A stretch of 64,000 nucleotides of DNA from JB111 sp049856295 (GTDB lineage: Bacteria > Actinomycetota > Actinomycetes > Actinomycetales > Actinomycetaceae): contig NZ_JBNDMZ010000005.1 of the NCBI RefSeq assembly GCF_049856295.1, positions 124,001 to 188,000 of the forward strand, read 5' to 3'. The number at the start of each line of letters is the position of its first letter. The stretch's first letter is position 1. The notes under the pieces are model-generated. The model was not told the DNA's origin, made no database searches, and worked only from the letters and a program-made list of their open reading frames with translations. This document shows, piece by piece, positions 43,075-51,187 of this stretch. Made by a program: the position numbers and the translations under genes.

Positions 43075-44159
43075 GCCGCACGCTCCGCGCACCGGGCGAG
43101 CACGTCGAGGAGCAGTCGTTCGAGGTCCGCGTCGAGCCCGGCCTCCTCGATGTGTCGGCGCACGGCGTCGCACTCGGCGCGCACCGTGCGTTCGACCTCG
43201 GCCAGCGCGCCGGAGTCCCGGATGACGGCGCGCAGCTCCTCGGCGCCGGCGTCGGTCAGGGTGGGCGACCCGAACAGGTGCGCGACCTGCGTCCACCCCG
43301 GCGAGGTCCGGGCGACCGAGACGAGCAGCGTCTGCTTGCCCTCGCGCAGGTCGCCATGGACCGACTTCCCGGTGAGCTCGGGGTCGCCGTACACACCCAG
43401 GACGTCGTCCCGCAGCTGGTAGACGACCCCCAGGCCCCGGCCGATCCGGTCGAGCGCGGCGGCGGTGTGGTGGTCGGTGCCGGCGAGGACCGCGGCGGCC
43501 ACGAGCGGCGCCTGGAAGGAGTAGCGGGCGGTCTTCAGCTCGGTCGTGCGCAGCACGCGTCCGGCGTCGGACTCCTCGGAACCGAGGCCGAACCACGCGT
43601 CGGCGTGCTCGCCGGCCGCCGCGTCGACGATCGCCTCGTCGAGGAGCTCGACCAGCCTGCGCCGCGTGGTGGTGTCGACGTCGCAGGTGGCGACGAGGCG
43701 CTGGGCGGTGGCAAGCAGCAGGTCCCCTGCGATGATGCCGGAGGCGGCGCCGAAGGCGTCGGCGGCGCCCCGGGCGGTGCCGAGGCGTGCAGCTCGGGCA
43801 GCGGCGCGGCCGGAGACGTTCGGTTCGCCCCGGCGGACCGTGTCGTTGTCGATGACGTCGTCGTGGGCGAGGAGCGCGTTGTGCAGGAGCTCGAGCGCGC
43901 AGGCCACGTCGAGCGCGGCGTCGGCCTGCCGGTCCCCGCGGGACAGGCTGCGCCACACGGCCAGCAGGAGGCGGGAGCGCAGCCGCTTGCCGCCGAGCAC
44001 GAGTCCGGCGAGGTGATCGACGAGGTCCCTGAACGCGTGGTGGTGCCGGGCGGCACGTGTGCGCAGCTCGTCGGTCACCTCCCGCAGACGTCCGTCGAGC
44101 TCGCTCTCGTCGGTGGCACGCGCGGAGAGCGTGGGGACACGCTGTGCGATCTGCGTCAT
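43071..44159 (-). CDS. crtE: Geranylgeranyl diphosphate synthase
   Basis: 362 residues, trans-prenyl synthase. First aspartate-rich motif D100-D-V-I-D104 (DDVIDNDTVRRG), GGKRLRSRLLLAV before it, and second motif LRDDVLGVYGDPELTGK. Makes GGPP (C20) from IPP and DMAPP for the carotenoid pathway. ATG 44159 overlaps the MarR stop, so the regulator and pathway are co-translated. A CrtE rather than housekeeping synthase by operon context. Confidence 0.92.
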   Translation of the reverse strand: MTQIAQRVPTLSARATDESELDGRLREVTDELRTRAARHHHAFRDLVDHLAGLVLGGKRLRSRLLLAVWRSLSRGDRQADAALDVACALELLHNALLAHDDVIDNDTVRRGEPNVSGRAAARAARLGTARGAADAFGAASGIIAGDLLLATAQRLVATCDVDTTTRRRLVELLDEAIVDAAAGEHADAWFGLGSEESDAGRVLRTTELKTARYSFQAPLVAAAVLAGTDHHTAAALDRIGRGLGVVYQLRDDVLGVYGDPELTGKSVHGDLREGKQTLLVSVARTSPGWTQVAHLFGSPTLTDAGAEELRAVIRDSGALAEVERTVRAECDAVRRHIEEAGLDADLERLLLDVLARCAERAA

Positions 44160-44809
44160 CGGTCGATCCCGTCCGCATCAGGTCGGCCCCCGGTCGGCTC
44201 GTGCTGTCGGCCGTGGTCGGACTCGTCGGGTCGGCCCCCGGTCGGCTCGTCGTGCCCGGTACCGTCCGGCCCGTCCGCGGAGCGCTGTGCCAGGTCGGCG
44301 AGGAACCGCGTGACCACGCGTCGCTCGGCAGAGCTCAGGCGCGCGGCGGCCGCGAACCTGCCGGCGTGCTGGACGCCGACATGCCCCCGCGCGCTCTGCT
44401 GCGTGCTCGGGGTGACAGTGAGTGCGACACCCCGGCGGTCGCTGGGGTGCGCGGAACGGACGACGTGGCCGCCGGTCTGGAGCCGGTCGAGCATCTTCGT
44501 CACCGCCGCGCTGGTGAGCCCGAGGTACTCGGCCACCATCGCCGGGGTGACGACCGCGCCGATCCGGGCGCCGCCCATGACGAGTCGGAGCGCCTGCATG
44601 TCCCGCTCGGAGAGCTCCATGTAGTCGCTCGACGCCTTCGAAGCTCGCGCCTCCTCGGCCTTCCACGCCTGGAGCGCGCGCATGACGTCGGCGATCTCCG
44701 CCAGATCGTCGTCGCTCAGTCCGGCCCGATCGAGGAGCTCCCCGTCGGGATCCATCGACGCGTGGTCGTGGAAGGAGGTGACGATGCGCTGCACCGGGTC
44801 GGAGTACAC
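44156..44809 (-). CDS. MarR-family transcriptional regulator of the crt operon
   Basis: 217 residues. Winged-helix core: LSERDMQALRLVMGGARIGA, MVAEYLGLTSAAVTKMLDRL (recognition helix) and TGGHVVRSAHPSDRRGVALT (wing), typical of MarR. The N-terminal ~50 residues form a helical extension; the C-terminal ~65 are polar with a PTGGRPDESDHG repeat (two copies). First gene of the carotenoid operon. Starts with GTG 44809; the predicted promoter places the transcription start near the first codon, suggesting a leaderless message. A palindrome within its promoter is a likely self-binding operator, so it probably represses the operon and responds to an unknown ligand. Confidence 0.88.
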   Translation of the reverse strand: MYSDPVQRIVTSFHDHASMDPDGELLDRAGLSDDDLAEIADVMRALQAWKAEEARASKASSDYMELSERDMQALRLVMGGARIGAVVTPAMVAEYLGLTSAAVTKMLDRLQTGGHVVRSAHPSDRRGVALTVTPSTQQSARGHVGVQHAGRFAAAARLSSAERRVVTRFLADLAQRSADGPDGTGHDEPTGGRPDESDHGRQHEPTGGRPDADGIDR

Positions 44810-44815
44810 ACGAAC

Positions 44816-44843
44816 ATACTAACCAGGTTAGTTACTTACGCAA
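44816..44843 (-). promoter_or_regulatory. crt operon promoter with MarR-type operator
   Basis: On the minus strand, TTGCGT (44838-44843), 16-base spacer, TAGTAT (44816-44821). A perfect 7-1-7 palindrome ACTAACC-A-GGTTAGT (44818-44832) covers the -10 and spacer, where a bound MarR would block RNA polymerase. The start codon at 44809 lies about 7 bases after the -10. Confidence 0.65.
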
Positions 44844-44900
44844 GACGCGACTTCCTGCTCGTGGCGCGTCGCGCACCGGCGGACCCCGCCGGGTCGACGG

Positions 44901-45644
44901 CTACATGCCCACCGACGCCATGAGCGCGCCGAGCTCGGGGCCGGCGATGACGCGGGTGCGCCCGGGGCGCAGGTCGCCGAGCACGATCGAGCCGATGCGC
45001 GTGCGCAGCAGGCGGGTGACCGGGTGGCCGACCTGCTCGAACATGCGGCGCACGATGTGGTTGCGGCCCTCGTGCAGGACGATCTCGACGAGGGTCGCGT
45101 CGGGCGCCGTGTCCTTGATCGTCACCTCGGACGGGCGGACGAACCCGTCCTCGAGCTCGAGGCCCTCGCGCAGCTGGGTGGAGACGGCCTTGGGGATCCG
45201 TCCCTCGACGGTCGCGAGGTAGGTCTTGGGCACCTCGTAGGACGGGTGCGTGAGCCGGTGGCCGAGCTCCCCGTCGTTCGTCAGCAGGAGCAGCCCCTCG
45301 GAGTCGGCGTCGAGCCGGCCCACGTGGAAGAGCCGCTCGGAACGGCCCTCGACGTACTGGGCGAGCGAGGGGCGGCCGTCCGGGTCGTCCATCGTCGAGA
45401 CGACGCCGCGCGGCTTGTTGAGGGCGAGGGTGAGGGCGCTCTCGTCGAGCTGGACGCGGGATCCGTCGACGTGGATGACGGCGGTGGCCGGGTCGACGCG
45501 CGTGCCGAGCTCCCGCACGACCTGGCCGTCCACGCTCACCCGGCCGGCCACGATGAGCTCCTCGGAGGCGCGCCGCGAGGCGACGCCCGCCCCGGCGAGC
45601 ACCTTCTGGAGTCGGACGCCCTCGGGCGTGTGCGGGTCGGTCAT
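44901..45644 (-). CDS. rluB: Pseudouridine synthase RluB-like
   Basis: 247 residues. An S4 RNA-binding domain at the N-terminus (GVRLQKVLAGAGVASRRASE, residues 9-28) and a RluB/RsuA catalytic domain with the catalytic Asp112 in GRLDADSEGLLLLTND, then the GRNHIVRRMFEQVGHPV motif. Modifies a uridine in 23S rRNA. ATG 45644 overlaps the scpB stop. Typical member of the parA-scpAB-rluB cluster. Confidence 0.93.
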   Translation of the reverse strand: MTDPHTPEGVRLQKVLAGAGVASRRASEELIVAGRVSVDGQVVRELGTRVDPATAVIHVDGSRVQLDESALTLALNKPRGVVSTMDDPDGRPSLAQYVEGRSERLFHVGRLDADSEGLLLLTNDGELGHRLTHPSYEVPKTYLATVEGRIPKAVSTQLREGLELEDGFVRPSEVTIKDTAPDATLVEIVLHEGRNHIVRRMFEQVGHPVTRLLRTRIGSIVLGDLRPGRTRVIAGPELGALMASVGM

Positions 45645-46312
45645 GACGCTCCCTCGGTCGGGTCGACGCCGTCGGCGCCGAGGTCGGGCAGGTAGGGCGC
45701 GAGCGGCGGCAGCTCGTCGAGCGAGCTCAGCCCCATCCGCTCGAGGAACGCGGTCGTGGTGCGGAACGTCATGGCGCCGCCCTCCTCGGCGGGGCCGGCC
45801 TCGGCCACGAGGCCGCGGGCGAGCAGGGTGCGGACGACGCCGTCGACGTTGACGCCGCGCACCGCCGCCACGCGGCCACGCGTGACCGGCTGGCGGTAGG
45901 CGATGACGGCGAGCGTCTCGAGGGAGGCCTGGGTGAGGCGCGCGGTCTGGCCGTCGACGACGAACCGCCCGACGACGTCGGCGACCGCGGGCGAGGAGTA
46001 GATCCGCCACCCGCCGCCGACCTCACGGAGCTCGAAGCCCCGGCGCCGCCCGCCGCGCTCGCCGCGGTACTCGGCCGCCAGCTCGCCGAGGGCCTCGGTG
46101 ACGAGCTCGGTGGGCACCCCGAGCACACCGGCAAGGTCGAGCGCGGGCACCGGGTCGTCGACGATCATGAGGACGCCTTCGATCGCGGCGTGCAGCTCGT
46201 CCGTCCCGGGGCGCGCATGCACCTCGTCGAGGGTGTCCTGCGTGGGCTCGCCGCTCCCCGGCTCGTCGGTGGCGGGCACGCCGGGGCGGACCTCGTCGGG
46301 TTCCGCGGTCAC
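45641..46312 (-). CDS. scpB: Segregation and condensation protein ScpB
   Basis: 223 residues. Two winged-helix domains with EGVLMIVDDPVPALDLAGVL, SLETLAVIAYRQPVTRG and VRGVNVDGVVRTLLARGLV, as in ScpB, the kleisin-binding subunit of the SMC condensin. The last ~50 residues carry a typical TTTAFLERMGLSSLDELPPL end. GTG 46312 overlaps the scpA stop. An acidic N-terminal extension (~40 residues) is not conserved in the family. Confidence 0.93.
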   Translation of the reverse strand: MTAEPDEVRPGVPATDEPGSGEPTQDTLDEVHARPGTDELHAAIEGVLMIVDDPVPALDLAGVLGVPTELVTEALGELAAEYRGERGGRRRGFELREVGGGWRIYSSPAVADVVGRFVVDGQTARLTQASLETLAVIAYRQPVTRGRVAAVRGVNVDGVVRTLLARGLVAEAGPAEEGGAMTFRTTTAFLERMGLSSLDELPPLAPYLPDLGADGVDPTEGAS

Positions 46313-47406
46313 GATGCGCTCCTCGGGTCGTCTCGTTCGTCGTCGTCGCCGTCCGGCGCCGTGTCGCCACCCCGGTCCACCGCGGGCTCCGGGGCCGGCC
46401 CCGGTTCCTCGTCCGCCGCGTCCGGTCCGGTCTCCGGCCCGCCCACCTCGGTGGGGTCCCCGACGACGACGTCGCCCTGCTCCGGGCCCGTCCATCGCAC
46501 GGACAGCTCGGCCAGCGCCTCGGCCTGCTCGAACCCGACGGCACCCTGCCGGAACAGCTCGAGCAGGGCGAGGAAGCGGGAGACGACGTGGCCGGTCGTG
46601 GGCGCGTCGGCGACGAGCTGCCGGAAGGTGACGGTGCGCCCGCGCCGGAGCCGGTCGACGAGGATCGCGGCCTGGCCCGGGACCGGCACGAGCGGGTCGT
46701 GCAGGTGGTCGACCCCGACGCCGGGGGGCGCGGGCCGACCTGCCTCGGCCGCGGCGGCGAGCCGGACGAGGTCGTCCGGCCCCACCGACCAGACGAGCTC
46801 GGGCAGCAGGGCGGCGAGGTGCGGCTCGAGCGGGACGGACCGCGGCCAGGAACGGGCCCCGCGCTCCCACGCCTCGGCGAGGTCCTCCGAGACCGACTTG
46901 TAGGCGCGGTACTGCAGCAGCCGCGCGAACAGCAGGTCCCGGGCCTCGAGCAGCGCGAGGTCCTCGGCATCCTCGACCTCGCCGCGCGGCAGGAGCCGGG
47001 CCGCCTTGAGGTCGAGCAGCGTGGCCGCGACGACGACGAACTCGCTCGCCTCGTCGAGGTCCCAGACGTCGGCGGCCGCGAGGTAGGAGATGAACTCGTC
47101 GGTGACCGTCGCGAGCGCGACCTCGGTGACGTCGAGGCGGTGCTTGGCGATCAGTGAGAGCAGGAGGTCGAACGGGCCCGAGAAGTTGTCGAGGACGATC
47201 GAGAAGCCGCCCTCGGCCGCCAGCGCCGCCTCCTCGGCGCCGAGCGCGGGCACCTGCGCGGCCTCCTCAGGACTCGGCGCGGGTACCTGCGCCGCCTCCT
47301 CGGAGCTCAGCGCGGGCTCCGCGGGGTCGGCCCCCGTCGTCGGCGCCCCGTCCGCGGTGGGACGGGTGCCCGCTGCAGGGCCGGTCGGCGCGGTGTCAGG
47401 CCGCAT
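46309..47406 (-). CDS. scpA: Segregation and condensation protein ScpA
   Basis: 365 residues, kleisin of the SMC-ScpAB condensin. Core from about residue 73: FSIVLDNFSGPFDLLLSLIA, KHRLDVTEVALATVTDEFIS, and a C-terminal winged helix (VVSRFLALLELFRQGAVGFEQ seen in part). The first ~70 residues are low complexity, with a repeated E-E-A-A-Q-V-P-A segment, and the last ~50 are an acidic Pro-rich tail. ATG 47406 overlaps the parA end by 11 bases. Confidence 0.93.
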   Translation of the reverse strand: MRPDTAPTGPAAGTRPTADGAPTTGADPAEPALSSEEAAQVPAPSPEEAAQVPALGAEEAALAAEGGFSIVLDNFSGPFDLLLSLIAKHRLDVTEVALATVTDEFISYLAAADVWDLDEASEFVVVAATLLDLKAARLLPRGEVEDAEDLALLEARDLLFARLLQYRAYKSVSEDLAEAWERGARSWPRSVPLEPHLAALLPELVWSVGPDDLVRLAAAAEAGRPAPPGVGVDHLHDPLVPVPGQAAILVDRLRRGRTVTFRQLVADAPTTGHVVSRFLALLELFRQGAVGFEQAEALAELSVRWTGPEQGDVVVGDPTEVGGPETGPDAADEEPGPAPEPAVDRGGDTAPDGDDDERDDPRSAS

Positions 47407-48277
47407 CGCCGCGGGCGACGAGCTCGCGGGCGAGGCGCCGGTAGGCGTCCGCCCCCGGGTGCGTGGGTGCGTAGCTCGTGATCGGCTCCGCGGCCACGGA
47501 GGCGTCGGGGAACTTGACGGTGCGCGAGATGACGGTGCGGAACACGCGGTCGCCGAAGGCCTCCCGCACGCGGTCGAGGACCTCGCGCGAGTGGAGGGTG
47601 CGCAGGTCGACCATGGTGGCGAGGATGCCGTCGATGCGGAGCCGCGGGTTGAGCCGGTCGGTCACCTTCTCGATCGTCTCGACGAGCAGGGCCACGCCGC
47701 GCAGCGCGAAGAACTCCGCCTCGAGCGGGATGAGCACGCCGTGGGCGGCCGTCAGCGCGTTGACCGTGAGCAGGCCGAGGGAGGGCTGGCAGTCGATGAT
47801 GATGACGTCGTAGTCGTCGAGCACCGGGGCGAGCACCCGGGCGAGGGCCTGCTCACGGGCCACCTCGCCGACGAGCTGCACCTCCGCCGCCGAGAGGTCG
47901 ATGTTCGCGGGCAGGACGTCGAGGTTCGCCACGGGGCTCGTGAGGATGGCCGAGCGGACGTCGGGCCGACGCTCCATGATGAGCTGGTAGACGGTGCGGT
48001 CGAGCTCGTTGGCGTTGATGCCGAGCCCGGCGGACGCGGCGCCCTGCGGGTCGAAGTCGACGATGAGCACCTTGCGGCCGTACTCGGCCAGGGCGGCGCC
48101 GAGGTTGATCGTCGTCGTCGTCTTGCCGACCCCGCCCTTCTGGTTGCACATGGCGATGACCCGGGCCGGGCCGTGGCTCGGCAACGGGGCCGGTACCGGG
48201 TAGTCCTCGTCGCCCCAGGAGATCGGCGCGGCCGGTTCGGTCCCGGCGGCGTCGAGGGTCGGCTGCTCGCTGCTCAT
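47396..48277 (-). CDS. parA: ParA/Soj-type chromosome-partition ATPase
   Basis: 293 residues. Deviant Walker A KGGVGKTTT (47-55) after AMCNQKG, then VLIVDFDPQGAASAGLG (Walker A') and DYDVIIIDCQPSLGLLTVNAL (Walker B). P-loop ATPase of the ParA/MinD family. Located next to scpA as in most actinobacteria; it is not beside the origin-type ParB, so it could be the secondary ParA-like protein of this cluster. ATG 48277. Confidence 0.92.
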   Translation of the reverse strand: MSSEQPTLDAAGTEPAAPISWGDEDYPVPAPLPSHGPARVIAMCNQKGGVGKTTTTINLGAALAEYGRKVLIVDFDPQGAASAGLGINANELDRTVYQLIMERRPDVRSAILTSPVANLDVLPANIDLSAAEVQLVGEVAREQALARVLAPVLDDYDVIIIDCQPSLGLLTVNALTAAHGVLIPLEAEFFALRGVALLVETIEKVTDRLNPRLRIDGILATMVDLRTLHSREVLDRVREAFGDRVFRTVISRTVKFPDASVAAEPITSYAPTHPGADAYRRLARELVARGDAA

Positions 48278-48360
48278 CGGCTCAAGGTTAGTCGAGGTCC
48301 CGGGCCCGCTGCGTCCCCGCCCTTCAGACGCCCGTCACCGACCGGTTGCGGACCGTCCGG

Positions 48361-49995
48361 TCACGAGCGGCGCGCCTCCCGGTAGCGACGGATGAGCTCG
48401 CTGGTGGAGGAGTCGTGCGCGTCGGCGGCGGGGCCCTCCTCGGCGGTGAGCTCCTCGCCGATCCGGGTGGCGAGCACCTTGCCGAGCTCCACGCCCCACT
48501 GGTCGAACGAGTTGATCCCCCACACCACGCCCTGGACGAACACCTCGTGCTCGTAGAGGGCCACGAGCTGGCCGAGGACCGACGGGGTGAGGCGCGGCGC
48601 GAGGATCGTCGTCGTCGGCCGGTTGCCGGGGAAAGTCTTGTGCGCAACGAGCTCCTCGGGCACGCCGTCGGCGCGCACCTCGTCGGCGGTCTTGCCGAAC
48701 GCGAGGGCCTCGGACTGCGCGAACAGGTTCGCCGTCAGGAGGTCGTGGTGGAGCGCGACCTCCTCGTGCGCGGGCCGCACGAACCCGATCATGTCCGCGG
48801 GGACGAGCTCGGTGCCCTGGTGGATGAGCTGGTAGAAGGCGTGCTGGCCGTTGGTCCCGGGCTCGCCCCACACGATCGGCCCGGTCGCCACCTCCACCGG
48901 CTCCCCCTCGCGGGTCACGCGCTTGCCGTTGGACTCCATGTCGAGCTGCTGGAGGTAGGCCGCGAACCGGCCGAGGTCCTGCGCGTAGGGCAGCACGGCG
49001 GAGGTCGTGGCGCCGAGGAGGTTCCGGTTCCACACCTTGATCATCGCGAGCAGCGCGGGAACGTTCTCGGCGAACGGGGCGGTGCGGAAGTGCTCGTCGA
49101 CCGTGTGGAACCCGTCGAGCATCTCGCGGTACGCCTCGGGGCCGATGGCGATCATGACGGAGAGCCCGACGGCGGACGTGAACGAGTACCGTCCGCCGAC
49201 CCAGTCCCAGAAGCCGAACATGTTGTCCGTGTCGATGCCGAACTCGGCGACCCGCTCGGCGTTGGTCGACACCGCGACGAAGTGCTTGGCGACGGCGGCC
49301 TCGTCCCCGAGCACGTCGACGAGCCACGTCCGGGCCGACCGCGCGTTGGTCAGGGTCTCGATCGTGCCGAAGGTCTTCGACGCGACGACGACGAGGGTCT
49401 CCTCGGGGTCGATACCCGTGAGGGCGGCGGTCAGGTCGTCGCCGTCGACGTTGGAGACGTACCGGACGTCGATCCGAGGGTCCGCGTAGGCCGCGAGGGC
49501 GCGGTGGGCCATCGCCGGTCCGAGGTCCGAGCCGCCGATCCCGATGTTGATCACCGTCGTGATGGCCTTGCCCGTGTGCCCGGTCCATTCGCCCGAGCGC
49601 ACCTTCTCGGCGAAGACGGCCATGCGGTCGAGCACCTCGTGGACGTCGGCCACGACATCCTGTCCGTCGACCACGAGCTCGGCGTCCCGCGGCAGGCGCA
49701 GCGCCGTGTGGAGCACGGCCCGGTCCTCGGCGGTGTTGATGTGCTCGCCGGCGTACATCGCGGCGGTGCGCCCCGCGAGGTCGACCTCCTCCGCGAGCGC
49801 GCCGAGCAGCTCGAGCGTGCGCGGGGTGACGCGATTCTTCGAGTAGTCCACGTAGAGGTCGCCGACCTCGGCCGTCAGGGTCCTGCCCCGTTCCGGCGCG
49901 TGGGCGAAGAGCTCGCGCAGGTGGGTCTGCCCGATCTCGCCGTGGTGCGCGGCGAGTGCCTGCCAGGCGGGCGTGTCCGGGACGTGCGCGGTCAT
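48361..49995 (-). CDS. pgi: Glucose-6-phosphate isomerase
   Basis: 544 residues, close to the family's usual 550. Motifs INIGIGGSDLGPAMAHRAL, VSNVDGDDL, VVASKTFGT-type phosphosugar-binding segment (LVVVASKTFGTIETLTNA), and the C-terminal GINSFDQWGVELGK motif with its catalytic lysine. Interconverts glucose-6-phosphate and fructose-6-phosphate. ATG 49995. It sits between parA and xerD, on the same strand but with gaps of 83 and 150 bases, so probably its own promoter. Confidence 0.95.
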   Translation of the reverse strand: MTAHVPDTPAWQALAAHHGEIGQTHLRELFAHAPERGRTLTAEVGDLYVDYSKNRVTPRTLELLGALAEEVDLAGRTAAMYAGEHINTAEDRAVLHTALRLPRDAELVVDGQDVVADVHEVLDRMAVFAEKVRSGEWTGHTGKAITTVINIGIGGSDLGPAMAHRALAAYADPRIDVRYVSNVDGDDLTAALTGIDPEETLVVVASKTFGTIETLTNARSARTWLVDVLGDEAAVAKHFVAVSTNAERVAEFGIDTDNMFGFWDWVGGRYSFTSAVGLSVMIAIGPEAYREMLDGFHTVDEHFRTAPFAENVPALLAMIKVWNRNLLGATTSAVLPYAQDLGRFAAYLQQLDMESNGKRVTREGEPVEVATGPIVWGEPGTNGQHAFYQLIHQGTELVPADMIGFVRPAHEEVALHHDLLTANLFAQSEALAFGKTADEVRADGVPEELVAHKTFPGNRPTTTILAPRLTPSVLGQLVALYEHEVFVQGVVWGINSFDQWGVELGKVLATRIGEELTAEEGPAADAHDSSTSELIRRYREARRS

Positions 49996-50145
49996 GGTCT
50001 CCTCCGAGCGTCGACGACGATGCCCCCATCGTGGCCCACTTCACGGCCGACGTGCCAGCCGGTCCGCGGCGTGGGCGGACGCGGCCGCGGCAGCGCGGGC
50101 ACGTGGGCGCCCACCCGTCCGGTCCACCCCACCGACGCGTGCGGC

Positions 50146-51090
50146 TCAGCCGCTGCGGGGTGCACGGGCGCGCGGGTGGCTCGTCGCGTAGACCTCCCGC
50201 AGGGCCTGGACGGTGACCTGCGTGTAGATCTGGGTGGTCGTCACGCTCGCGTGCCCGAGCAGCTCCTGCACCACGCGGACATCGGCGCCCCCGGCGAGCA
50301 GGTGCGTGGCGAACGAGTGCCGCAGCGTGTGCGGCGAGAGGTGGTCGACGGCCAGGCCCGCACGCTCCCCCGCGGCACGGAGCACGGCCCACGCGCTCTG
50401 GCGCGAGAGCGGGCGGCCGAGCGTGTTGAGGAACAGGTGCGCCGTCCCCCGGCCCTTCGAGGCGAGCGCGGGCCGGCCGCGGACGAGGTACGCGCCGACG
50501 GCGTCGGCCGCGGGGCCGCCGAGCGGCACGACCCGCTCCTTGCGGCCCTTGCCGAACAGGCGCACGGCGTGGTCGGCCAGGTCCACGTCGTCGACCGCGA
50601 GCCCGACCGCCTCCGAGATGCGGGCGCCCGTGCCGTAGAGGACCTCGACGAGCGCGGCGTCCCGCACGCCCAGGGGCTCCTCGGCGGCGCCGGCGGCGGC
50701 GATGATCGCCTCGACCTCGCTCACCCCGATGGCTTTCGGCAGGCGGCGGCCCTGGACGGGCGGCCGGACCCGGGCGGCGACGTCGTCGGCGACGAGACCC
50801 TCCGCGAGGGCGAACCGGTGCCAGCCCCGGGCGGCGGTGACCGCCCGGGCGGCGGAGGACGCGGCGAGCGGTCGCCCGCCGTCGGAGCCGTCCGCGAGCA
50901 CCGCGGCGAAGGCCGCGACGTCGTCGACCGTGACGTCAGCGAGGCGGGCGCGCCCGAGGGCGCGCAGGTGGCCGGTGTAGCGGGTGAGGTCGCGCCGGTA
51001 CGCGGCGACGGTGTGCGCGGACAGACCCCGCTCGACGGCGACGTGCGCGAGGTACTGCTCGAGCGCGTCGTCGAGCGCGTCGCGGGTCAT
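50146..51090 (-). CDS. xerD: Tyrosine recombinase XerD
   Basis: 314 residues, chromosome-dimer resolvase (acts at dif with XerC). N-terminal SAM-like domain LEQYLAHVAVERGLSAHTVA; catalytic residues in GTGARISEAVGL (Arg), HTLRHSFATHLL (His, Arg), LLGHASVTTTQIYTQV (His and Tyr nucleophile). Starts at ATG 51090. It is a chromosomal enzyme, distinct from the element integrase at 23225. Confidence 0.9.
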   Translation of the reverse strand: MTRDALDDALEQYLAHVAVERGLSAHTVAAYRRDLTRYTGHLRALGRARLADVTVDDVAAFAAVLADGSDGGRPLAASSAARAVTAARGWHRFALAEGLVADDVAARVRPPVQGRRLPKAIGVSEVEAIIAAAGAAEEPLGVRDAALVEVLYGTGARISEAVGLAVDDVDLADHAVRLFGKGRKERVVPLGGPAADAVGAYLVRGRPALASKGRGTAHLFLNTLGRPLSRQSAWAVLRAAGERAGLAVDHLSPHTLRHSFATHLLAGGADVRVVQELLGHASVTTTQIYTQVTVQALREVYATSHPRARAPRSG

Positions 51091-51187
51091 GGGCGCGGAG
51101 CCGGGGACGGGGTCGGCGAGGCCGGCGGGAGCGCCGGGACCACGACCGGCCGGACCGGACCGGCGGCCCGGGACCGACCCGCGGTCG

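Noticed and set aside
47396..48277. parA as partner of the element's ParB-like protein
   Set aside because: It sits in the conserved scpA-scpB-rluB chromosomal block far from the element.
50146..51090. XerD as a second element integrase
   Set aside because: Its size, motifs and core-genome setting fit the chromosomal dimer resolvase; no tRNA or att repeat is near.
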